Part shown: in pieces, positions 1 through 7,382 of the stretch | Layout of the letters: every line of letters begins with the position of its first letter | Numbering within the stretch: the first letter of the stretch is position 1 | From: Planctomycetota bacterium | GTDB taxonomy: Bacteria; Planctomycetota; Phycisphaerae; Sedimentisphaerales; Anaerobacaceae | Direction of reading: 5' to 3' | NCBI GenBank assembly: GCA_019456195.1 | Contig: VRUK01000038.1 | Span: forward strand, 1-47,354 | Length of the DNA: 47,354 nucleotides | The notes under the pieces: model-generated | Seen by the model: the letters and a program-made list of their open reading frames with translations, nothing else | The model's database searches: none | What the model was told of the DNA's origin: nothing | Position numbers and translations under genes: made by a program

Positions 1-28
1 TTGAACAGTCTCCATAAGCTCTATACTA

Positions 29-268
29 TCATAATTCAATTCTTTTGTCCCGGCTTACATGGGAAATGCGGGCTAATTGTAATTTCACTGTTCCGGAAAT
101 TGCATCTCTATCTAAATTCTTATACAAATAGCGAAGTACATTCCTTTCATCTCTTGACAAACACATAATAATCTCCCTCATATTTTTTATTACTGGCCAT
201 ATTCTTCGCAGGATTTCAAACTGCTTTCTAACAGCTTCAATAGTAGTATCCGCTAGTATCGTGTTCAT
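29..268 (-). CDS. Small hypothetical protein (79 aa)
   Basis: I do not recognise this gene. It is a small charged protein with no signal peptide or membrane segment. The C-terminal half, starting at LSRDERNVLRYLY, reads like two helices of a winged-helix or similar DNA-binding fold, but this is only an impression. I chose the ATG at 268 because GAGGA lies about eight bases upstream. An in-frame TTG at 289 would add seven residues. It sits downstream of the membrane-protein gene on the same strand, with about 80 bases between them, so they may be co-transcribed. Nothing in the sequence assigns a role. Confidence 0.45.
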   Translation of the reverse strand: MNTILADTTIEAVRKQFEILRRIWPVIKNMREIIMCLSRDERNVLRYLYKNLDRDAISGTVKLQLARISHVSRDKRIEL

Positions 269-351
269 CTGGGTATCCTCAATCCGCAACCGTCTGGCCC
301 GTCAAGTACTATAAACTTTCCTGAAAACTTGCCTTTCAAAACTGATTCCAC

Positions 352-1152
352 CTAATCTTCTGTTGGATATTTAAGTAAATCGCCTGAATTTGAATCTGTT
401 ATGCGGCCATCATACCCTAAATCAAGAGAGCTTACAAATCTTACCGCAGTAACTACTACTATTAACCCAAGAACTTGACCTGTAACTATGGTCCCGATTT
501 TTAAAATGTACTGCGAAATTGTCTCAGGATTTTCGGGTATTTTTAATAATAACCAGAGAAGATGTATTACCGTACTGAGACAAAACAATGCAACTAATTC
601 TTTTGATTTGAATAGTTTGAATTTACTTAGGAGCTTGAAGCTGTTCACGACTCGACAATCCAGGACAAGTATAAGTGCAGGGACGAATAAAGAAACTTTT
701 ATCATAATTAACATCGTAGCAGTTGAACATAACTGGTATAGCCAGGGAGCGGATGTTGCAGATTCGATAAAACCTGTGTTTGTGGATGTGAAATATTTTG
801 TTATTGAAAAGATAAGCCCGGTTAAAATAAAATAGAGACCTGCGAAAATAAAACCGAATCCGACCATACGCCAGAAGAAGTGTTTCCCTGTCTTTAGTAA
901 ATCCATAGGCGTTTGTTCTTTCGGGCCTTCCAGGTGTACTGTTCGCAGAAAACCATAAGTTAGTAACATTGAGACTACCGTGAGACTCAGAATAAATAAT
1001 ATAGACGGTAAAAACGATGTTTTCGTTACATCAGGTTCTGCGAATCCAAACAGACTGTGTGAAAGTTCAACTAAGGTGTAGAGGCCAACGATGAGAGTTA
1101 CCTCAGGCCAGCGTATTTTTAAAATCGCTATAGTTTTTTGGATTTCAGTCAT
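352..1152 (-). CDS. Multi-pass membrane protein, unknown function
   Basis: This 266-residue protein has about six hydrophobic segments, for example around LIVGLYTLVELSHSLFGF, FILSLTVVSMLLTYGFL and FGFIFAGLYFILTGLIF, so it should sit in the inner membrane. The frame is open further upstream to 1242, but that would run into the end of dnaE. The ATG at 1152 gives an N terminus starting MTEIQKTIAILK and leaves a 55-base gap after the dnaE stop, so I prefer it. Its ribosome-binding site is weak. The layout of long helices with short polar loops resembles DUF-type membrane proteins that are often next to housekeeping genes. I recognise no catalytic motif and assign no function. Confidence 0.6.
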   Translation of the reverse strand: MTEIQKTIAILKIRWPEVTLIVGLYTLVELSHSLFGFAEPDVTKTSFLPSILFILSLTVVSMLLTYGFLRTVHLEGPKEQTPMDLLKTGKHFFWRMVGFGFIFAGLYFILTGLIFSITKYFTSTNTGFIESATSAPWLYQLCSTATMLIMIKVSLFVPALILVLDCRVVNSFKLLSKFKLFKSKELVALFCLSTVIHLLWLLLKIPENPETISQYILKIGTIVTGQVLGLIVVVTAVRFVSSLDLGYDGRITDSNSGDLLKYPTED

Positions 1153-1207
1153 TTCTTCAGCTTTAATAGTAATGTTTTCGTTCCTCACAAAGCGACAAAA
1201 ACTTTTA

Positions 1208-4200
1208 TTATCTCGCCAATTGAAAATTATCTTCACCGACAAGTTGCTTCATTTTTCTGCAGAAGTCAAGGTCGGGGTTGACGCACAGGCTCTTATCAGC
1301 GGCAGTGCTGACTCTGCCTTTGTCTGTCCTTACCGCGACGAAAACAGGGCTTTTACCTCTATGGTGCAGACAGATGCTTTTTATCATAGCTACTTTCTCT
1401 TGGGTAACGTCTTTAGCGTCCAGTTTTATTTGGACTTTGGCGGCCAGCTTTTCTCTGACCTGCTCAAGAGTTATAAGTTCGGAAGCTAAAATGTTCGGCC
1501 TTTCCCTTCTGTGATCGAGCTTTCCTTTTACGAAAACAATTGTATCGGCAACTAATACGTCATTGAAGTTGTTCAGAACATCCGGAAACATTACCACATC
1601 GACCTGTCCCTGCAAATCTTCCAGTACGAATACCGCCATTTTCGATCCGGCGTTTCGCCCTGTCTTTGTCAGGTTGTATCGTATCCTCGCTATCATCCCG
1701 CCGATTACAATTTTCCTGTCCTGAGGTGCTTCGGCTAATTGCGAGCTGTTGTGCGTGGTAAAGATATTTATCGTCTCAGCGTGATGACTGAGCGGATTGC
1801 TTGTTACATAGAAGCCGAGAACCTGTTTTTCATAAGTTAACATCAGCGGTTCCGGCCAGGGCGATACCTCCGGCAGGCTCTGATGGTCTTTTGAATAATC
1901 GGTATGACCGGCCTGCCCAAAAAAGCTCATTTGACCTTTTATTTTGTCGGACTGTAAGCTTGCCCCGTTTTCCATTGCCATCTCAAGGCCGGCCGTCATC
2001 TGTGCCCGGTTTCCACCGAGCTTGTCAAAGGCGCCGGCCTTTATGAGAGATTCGAGCACCTGCTTGTTCGCGGCTCTCAAATCTACATTTTCGCAGAAAT
2101 GGAACAAACTCTGGAATTTGCCGACGTCTCTGCGTGCAGAGATAATTTGCTCGACGGCCTTACCGCCAACTCCTTTAACGGCAGCCAGCCCAAAACGTAC
2201 AACACCGCGATTTGTATGTTCTCCTTCTCCTGTCTTCTTTTCTCCGTTCTCTGTCTTCTTTTCTTTGTCTTCGGTCTCCTGTTGATACAGCGGCGTAAAA
2301 TCAACTCCGCTTTCATTAATATCCGGAGCTAAGACTTCAATACCCATCTGGCCGCACTCGGCGATATAATCGACAATCTTTTCGGTATTGTCCATCTCAT
2401 AAGTCAAAAGGGCCGCCATAAACTCAATCGGCCAATGGGTCTTCAAATAAGCCGTATGATATGCGATAAAGGCATACCGGGTCGAATGGCTCTTATTAAA
2501 GCCGTACCCCGCAAATCGCTCGATGATCTCGAAAATCTCTTCGGCCTGCTTTTTCGTCAACCCTTTATCAACACAGCCGACTATGAATCTTTCTCGTTCC
2601 TTGGCGATAGTCTTGAGCTTCTTTTTACTTATTGCCTTAATGAGAGTATAAGCCTCACGAAGCGGAATATCACCGAGCCGATTACAAATCCGCATAACCT
2701 GTTCCTGATAGGTCATAATGCCGTAAGTCTCTTGGAGCACCTCCGTCATAATCGGGTGCGGCAGGCTCCATTTGGCCCCATGCTTTCGCTCGATATAATC
2801 CGGAATAAGTATCATAGGACCCGGCCGATACAGAGCATTGGCGGCTATCAGGTCTTCGATACGATCCGGCTTCATCTTCATCAGAAGATTCTGCATACCA
2901 CCGGACTCGAACTGGAAAACACCTTTTGTTCTACCTGCCGCAAACAGCTTAAAAACCTTCGCGTCCGTAATATCGATTTTATTCAGGTCGATATCCACAC
3001 CATGAATTTCCCTGACCAACTGGCACGCACGCTCCAATACACTGAGTGTCTTCAAACCCAGAAAGTCCATCTTCAGCAGGCCCACCTTCTCGACCGTTGG
3101 CCCTTCGAACTGGGTTATAATATCATCCGAGCTGGACGACTTATACAGCGGCACAAAACTGTCCAGCGGTTCATCGGCAATAACAACACCCGCCGCATGA
3201 ACCGACGCATGACGGGCAAGGCCTTCGAGTTTTTTGCTGATATCAATTACTTTTCGTATCAGTTCGTCTTGCTCGTATGCCTGTTTTAATTCGGGCTCTG
3301 TTTTTAATGCTTTATCCAGCGTCATATCAAGCGAGAACGGAACAAGCTTGGCTAATCTGTCCGCCTCCCCCAATGGTACACCGAGCACCCTGCATATATC
3401 ACGGATGGCCGCCCGTGCCTTCATCGTTCCGAAGGTTATTATCTGTGCGACGTGCCCGTATTTTTTACGGACATAGTCGATGATTTCAGCCCGGTGCGCC
3501 TGACAGATATCGATATCGATATCGGGCATTTCGTTACGGTGCGGGTCCATAAACCGCTCGAAGAGTAAATCGTAACCGATAGGGTCAACATCACACAGTC
3601 CGAGACAGTACCCCACCAGCGTCCCGACCCCGCTGCCCCTGGCGCCGATGGGAATATTGTTTTCGTGAGCGTATTTGCAGAAGTCCCACACGATAAGAAA
3701 ATAGCTAGCGAAGCCTTTCGATTTGATTACTCCCAGTTCATGGTTGAGTCTGCTCTTTATTTCGTCGGTAATTTCACCGTATAGCTTTTTTGCCCCTTCA
3801 TAACATTTTTCAGTTAGAAACTCTTCCGGCGTCGAGCCTTCCGGCGGTTCGAAATGAGGCGCGTGACGCGTTTTTAAATCAATCTCGACATTGCACCGTT
3901 CTGCAATTGCCGTAGTATTATCGCAGGCATCGCCGGCTTCGGCAAAAAGCTCACGCATTTCCTTCGGACTTTTGAGATAAACACCGGGTGGATAAATCAT
4001 CCTGTTCGGATCGTCGGCCCTTTTGCCGGTGCTTATGGCGCACAGGCAGTTGTGTGCCTCGTAGTCATCTGCTTCCAGAAAGTGCACATCATTTGTGGCC
4101 ACTGTCCCGAGCCCCATCTTTTTCGCAAGGTCTCTCAGCCCCTCAGTAACATCCGGGTGGTCTCCTCCGTGTTTTTGTATCTCTATAAAAAACCTCTCCG

Positions 4201-4711
4201 GCCCGAAAATCTTCACAAAACTTTCCGCCGCTGTGCGAGCCGCCTTTTCATTTCCCCTTGCAATTTCCGCTGTAACTTCACCTTTCAGACATGCCGATGT
4301 GCATATAATGCCTTCGTTGAACTCAGCGAGAATCTCCTTATCAATCCTTGGTCGGTAATAAAATCCTTCGAGGTAACCGCTGCTGGAAAGCTTGAGCAGA
4401 TTGTGATAGCCGGCATTGTTCTCTGCCAGAAGAACTAAATGATATGCCGCGTCGCTTATACTGGTCTTTGTCCTGTCGAGTCTGCTGCCCGGTGCGATAT
4501 AAGCTTCGATACCGAGGACCGGCTTTATATGCGCTGCGATTGCTTTTGTATAGAAATCTACAACGCCGAACATATTGCCGTGGTCAGTTACTGCCACAGA
4601 CTCCATATCGAGCTTCTTACAGCGCTTCAGCAGTTTACCGAGTGATATTGCCCCATCCAGCAGAGAATACTGACTGTGTAGATGGAGATGTGTAAATCCT
4701 TTATTAGCCAT
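1208..4711 (-). CDS. dnaE: DNA polymerase III subunit alpha
   Basis: This is the replicative DNA polymerase catalytic subunit, a C-family polymerase acting in the cytoplasmic replisome. The N terminus is a PHP domain (HLHLHSQYSLLDG at residues 8-20). The palm carries the metal-binding PDIDID motif at about residue 395, followed by the family segment on residues for nucleotide binding. A helix-hairpin-helix region comes next (AAVKGVGGKAVEQI), then an OB-fold near the C terminus (IGGMIARIRYNLTKTGR). At 1167 residues it matches the usual DnaE length. A Lys/Glu-rich linker at roughly residues 807-832 is low complexity and looks inserted between the finger and HhH regions. AAGGA lies upstream of the ATG at 4711. 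Identification is firm. Confidence 0.97.
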   Translation of the reverse strand: MANKGFTHLHLHSQYSLLDGAISLGKLLKRCKKLDMESVAVTDHGNMFGVVDFYTKAIAAHIKPVLGIEAYIAPGSRLDRTKTSISDAAYHLVLLAENNAGYHNLLKLSSSGYLEGFYYRPRIDKEILAEFNEGIICTSACLKGEVTAEIARGNEKAARTAAESFVKIFGPERFFIEIQKHGGDHPDVTEGLRDLAKKMGLGTVATNDVHFLEADDYEAHNCLCAISTGKRADDPNRMIYPPGVYLKSPKEMRELFAEAGDACDNTTAIAERCNVEIDLKTRHAPHFEPPEGSTPEEFLTEKCYEGAKKLYGEITDEIKSRLNHELGVIKSKGFASYFLIVWDFCKYAHENNIPIGARGSGVGTLVGYCLGLCDVDPIGYDLLFERFMDPHRNEMPDIDIDICQAHRAEIIDYVRKKYGHVAQIITFGTMKARAAIRDICRVLGVPLGEADRLAKLVPFSLDMTLDKALKTEPELKQAYEQDELIRKVIDISKKLEGLARHASVHAAGVVIADEPLDSFVPLYKSSSSDDIITQFEGPTVEKVGLLKMDFLGLKTLSVLERACQLVREIHGVDIDLNKIDITDAKVFKLFAAGRTKGVFQFESGGMQNLLMKMKPDRIEDLIAANALYRPGPMILIPDYIERKHGAKWSLPHPIMTEVLQETYGIMTYQEQVMRICNRLGDIPLREAYTLIKAISKKKLKTIAKERERFIVGCVDKGLTKKQAEEIFEIIERFAGYGFNKSHSTRYAFIAYHTAYLKTHWPIEFMAALLTYEMDNTEKIVDYIAECGQMGIEVLAPDINESGVDFTPLYQQETEDKEKKTENGEKKTGEGEHTNRGVVRFGLAAVKGVGGKAVEQIISARRDVGKFQSLFHFCENVDLRAANKQVLESLIKAGAFDKLGGNRAQMTAGLEMAMENGASLQSDKIKGQMSFFGQAGHTDYSKDHQSLPEVSPWPEPLMLTYEKQVLGFYVTSNPLSHHAETINIFTTHNSSQLAEAPQDRKIVIGGMIARIRYNLTKTGRNAGSKMAVFVLEDLQGQVDVVMFPDVLNNFNDVLVADTIVFVKGKLDHRRERPNILASELITLEQVREKLAAKVQIKLDAKDVTQEKVAMIKSICLHHRGKSPVFVAVRTDKGRVSTAADKSLCVNPDLDFCRKMKQLVGEDNFQLAR

Positions 4712-5129
4712 AACTTACGCCATCCTTCTGGTCTCTGATCTTAACGTTTGTATCATAGACCCATCCCTTACCATTGTCAATCTCAATCCTAATAATCAAT
4801 AGTAAATCATCAATAATCAATTGAATGGGTTCACTACCTGAGGCCTCTCTCTTCGCACCGCAGGGGCTATTTTTGGCCGGAATTTTAAAAATTTATGTAA
4901 CAATTATAGTTAACTCGCGTCTTATATAATAGGACGACTGACTCACAGCAGTTGCTGAAATCGAGATGAAATTACGTTATTATGAGATTTGAAGTTTGCG
5001 GGAGTGTTTCAGTGAAGTGTATATGGGAAATTCCGTATACATTTTTTGTATTAATTTTCCTAAGGATGGGTAATATCAGTTTCGTAAATAACATTGTGGA
5101 AATTCAGCAATTTTTGAAAGGGTAATAAG
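4712..5129. other. Intergenic region with conserved leader element
   Basis: This 418-base gap separates the divergent dnaE and five-module genes. It holds short AATAATCAAT repeats (about 4790-4830), an AT-rich stretch with a TATAAT at 4925-4930, and the conserved element described separately at 4952-5040. I see no gene or RNA gene in it. Confidence 0.6.
4952..5040 (+). promoter_or_regulatory. Conserved upstream element, copy A
   Basis: About 88 bases here closely match 33141-33228, upstream of another secreted-protein gene. Shared blocks include GAAAT(C/T)GAGATGAAA, TATTATGAGA(T/C)TTGAAG and TGAAGTGTAT(A/T)TGGGAAAT(T/C)CC. A plausible promoter is CTGAAA, 17 bases, TATTAT, followed about 45 bases later by an imperfect inverted repeat centred on GGGAAATTCC and flanked by GTATA/GTATAC. 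Whether it works as a promoter with an operator or as an RNA leader cannot be told from sequence alone. Confidence 0.5.
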
Positions 5130-7286
5130 ATGAGAAGGACATTATTTGCTTCAATATTAGTTGTCCTGATGAGTGGAGTCGCATCTGCAAATGGCCTTTC
5201 CGAAGCATTGGACACAGATTTGATTTTCGAGACAGGCGGCGATGCGGATTGGTTTTTCGCGATCGTAACGACCTACTTTGATGGTGACGCGGCCGAGAGC
5301 GGCGATATCTGGGATGGTCAGGTATCATGGATGCGAACGACGGTTAACGGCGTAGGAACATTGGGCTTTTACTGGAAGGTACATTCCGAGCTCAATTACG
5401 ACTATCTGGAATTTTATATTGACGGAGTATTCCAGAACCGCATCAGCGGGACTGTGGACTGGCACCAGATGATTTACACAATCTCCAATCCGGGTTTGCA
5501 TACGCTGGAATGGCGATACGACAAGGACAGTGAGGTAAGTAATGGAAACGATCTTGGCCGGGTGGATCTTGTGGATTGGTCGGGCGGGATCCAACCTCCA
5601 TCCAGCGGTCCGCTTTCCGAGGCTTTGGATACAAATTTGAGTTTCACAGCAGCCGGCGATGCTACCTGGTTTGCTCAGACGGCGATAGCTTACTTTGATG
5701 GTGACGCCGCCCAAAGCGGAAATATCTGGGATGGCCAGGATTCGTTGATGCAAACGACTGTTAGCGGAGCGGGAACGGTGAGTTTCTTCTGGAAGGTATC
5801 ATCTGAGGCCGGTTATGACTATCTTGAATTTTACATTGACGGCGTTCTTCAGGATAGAATAACCGGATCAGTGGGCTGGCATCAGATGATGTATGCAATC
5901 TCTGATTTTGGTTCGCATACTTTGAAATGGCGATACGTGAAGGATTACAGCGTAAGTGACGGAGACGACTGTGGCTGGATCGACCTTGTGGATTGGTTGG
6001 GCTCAAGTCAACCTCCATCCGGCGGTCCGCTTTCCGGAGCCCTGGATACGAGTTTGACTTTAAGCACGGGCGGTAATGCAGATTGGTACTCCCAGACCAA
6101 GATGTTTTATAACGATGGTGATGCAACTCAGAGCGGAGATATCTCGGACGACCAGGAATCGTGGATGCAGTCGATGGTTAGTGGGGCAGGAACGGTGCGA
6201 TTCTATTGGAAGGTTTCTTCTGAGGCCGGTTATGATTATCTTGAATTTTACATTGACGGCGTTCTTCAGGGCCGGATCAGCGGTTTAGTGGACTGGCACC
6301 AGATGACGTACACGATCACCTCTTCGGGCTTGCATAACCTGGAATGGCGTTACGTCAAAGATGCAAGTGTAAGCGAAAGAGATGACAGCGGTTGGATAGA
6401 CCTTGTGGAATGGTCGGGCTCAAGTCAACCTCCATCCGGCGGTCTGCTTTCCGAGGCTCTGGATACTAATTTGAGTTTCGCAGCAGCCGGTGATGCAGAC
6501 TGGTTTTCCCAGATGGCGATAGCTTATTTTGATGGTGACGCCGCCCAAAGCGGACATATCTCGGACAACGAGAATTCGTTAATACAGACGACAGTTAGCG
6601 GGACGGGAACGTTTAGCTTCTACTGGAAGGTATCTTCTGAGGCCGGTTATGACTATCTTGAATTTTACATTGACGGCGTTCTTCAGGATAGAATAACCGG
6701 ATCAGCGAACTGGCACCAGATGATGTACACAATAACCGGGTCGGGTTCGCATACGCTGGATTGGCGATATGTCAAAGACTGGAGTGAAAATGCAGGAGAC
6801 GACTGCGGCTGGGTAGATCATGTGGGATGGTCGGGCTCAAGTCAGTCTCCATACAGCGGCCCACTTTCCGAGGCTCTGGACACAAATTCGAGTCTCACAA
6901 CAACCGGCTATGCGGCCTGGTTTGCTCAGACGGCGATAGCTTATTTTGATGGTGACGCCGCCCAAAGCGGAGATATCTGGGATGGCCAGGATTCGTTGAT
7001 GCAAACGACTGTTAGCGGGACGGAAATGGTGAGCTTCTACTGGAAGGTATCTTCTGAGGCCGGTTATGATTATCTTGAATTTTACATTGACGGTATTCTT
7101 CAGGATAGAATAACCGGATCAGTGGGCTGGCACCAGATGATGTACACAATCTCTAATTTAGGTTCGCATACTTTGAAATGGCGATACGTCAAGGATTACA
7201 GCATAAGTGACGGAGACGACTGCGGCTGGGTTGACCAGTTGGACTGGCGGGGGGATTGGGGAGATTGGTGGGTAGATATCCGGTGA
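5130..7286 (+). CDS. Secreted protein with five tandem 139-residue modules
   Basis: A Sec signal peptide (about residues 1-21, ending SGVASA) is followed by nothing but five head-to-tail modules starting at residues 23, 162, 301, 440 and 579. The spacing is exactly 417 bases each time, with no indels. Each module runs LSEALDT, then GDADWF, YFDGDAAQSG, TTVSGAGT, FYWKVSSEAGYDYLEFYIDG, W-HQM-YTI and LEWRYVKD, and ends with WIDLVDW. The pattern suggests a beta-sandwich, probably a carbohydrate- or surface-binding fold, but I cannot name a family. Modules 2 and 5 share long stretches of identical DNA, pointing to recent duplication or gene conversion. There is no PEP-CTERM or other sorting tail; the protein ends in a Trp/Asp-rich tail. 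It follows conserved element A and precedes a second secreted protein. Confidence 0.85.
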   Translation: MRRTLFASILVVLMSGVASANGLSEALDTDLIFETGGDADWFFAIVTTYFDGDAAESGDIWDGQVSWMRTTVNGVGTLGFYWKVHSELNYDYLEFYIDGVFQNRISGTVDWHQMIYTISNPGLHTLEWRYDKDSEVSNGNDLGRVDLVDWSGGIQPPSSGPLSEALDTNLSFTAAGDATWFAQTAIAYFDGDAAQSGNIWDGQDSLMQTTVSGAGTVSFFWKVSSEAGYDYLEFYIDGVLQDRITGSVGWHQMMYAISDFGSHTLKWRYVKDYSVSDGDDCGWIDLVDWLGSSQPPSGGPLSGALDTSLTLSTGGNADWYSQTKMFYNDGDATQSGDISDDQESWMQSMVSGAGTVRFYWKVSSEAGYDYLEFYIDGVLQGRISGLVDWHQMTYTITSSGLHNLEWRYVKDASVSERDDSGWIDLVEWSGSSQPPSGGLLSEALDTNLSFAAAGDADWFSQMAIAYFDGDAAQSGHISDNENSLIQTTVSGTGTFSFYWKVSSEAGYDYLEFYIDGVLQDRITGSANWHQMMYTITGSGSHTLDWRYVKDWSENAGDDCGWVDHVGWSGSSQSPYSGPLSEALDTNSSLTTTGYAAWFAQTAIAYFDGDAAQSGDIWDGQDSLMQTTVSGTEMVSFYWKVSSEAGYDYLEFYIDGILQDRITGSVGWHQMMYTISNLGSHTLKWRYVKDYSISDGDDCGWVDQLDWRGDWGDWWVDIR
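5196..7280 (+). repeat. Five 417-bp in-frame tandem repeats
   Basis: Repeat units begin at 5196, 5613, 6030, 6447 and 6864, each at the CTTTCCG(A/G)(A/G)G box. The period is exactly 417 bases throughout, so the reading frame is kept. The first unit is the most diverged. The array fills the whole mature coding region of the gene at 5130-7286. Confidence 0.9.
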
Positions 7287-7303
7287 AATTATATTTTTTA
7301 AGC

Positions 7304-7327
7304 GTGTAAATGGGAAATCCCATTTTA
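7304..7327 (+). promoter_or_regulatory. Inverted repeat AAATGGGA-AA-TCCCATTT, copy C
   Basis: The perfect 8-base arms around AA repeat the GTGTA-N-TGGGAAATCCC core of elements A and B, but the upstream half of those elements is missing here. It lies between the five-module gene and the next gene, 56 bases before the latter's start. It could be an operator or an RNA hairpin. Confidence 0.45.
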
Positions 7328-7340
7328 TATCCAGATCTAG

Positions 7341-7368
7341 CGTATAGCCCTGCTATGCGGTATTTTTG
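7341..7368 (+). terminator. Hairpin with T tract before the next gene
   Basis: CGTATAGC and GCTATGCG can pair (8 base pairs, one G-U) around a three-base loop, followed shortly by TTTTT. It ends just before the AAGGAGAGAG ribosome-binding site of the gene at 7383. It may terminate transcripts from 5130 or attenuate the downstream gene. Confidence 0.4.
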
Positions 7369-7382
7369 TTAAGGAGAGAGCC

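Noticed and set aside
1091..1489. A 132-codon plus-strand open frame spanning the dnaE end
   Set aside because: Antisense to dnaE and to the membrane-protein start; no signals.
2435..3289. A 284-codon plus-strand open frame opposite dnaE
   Set aside because: It is antisense to a clearly coding, conserved polymerase region, has no ribosome-binding site and no recognisable domain.
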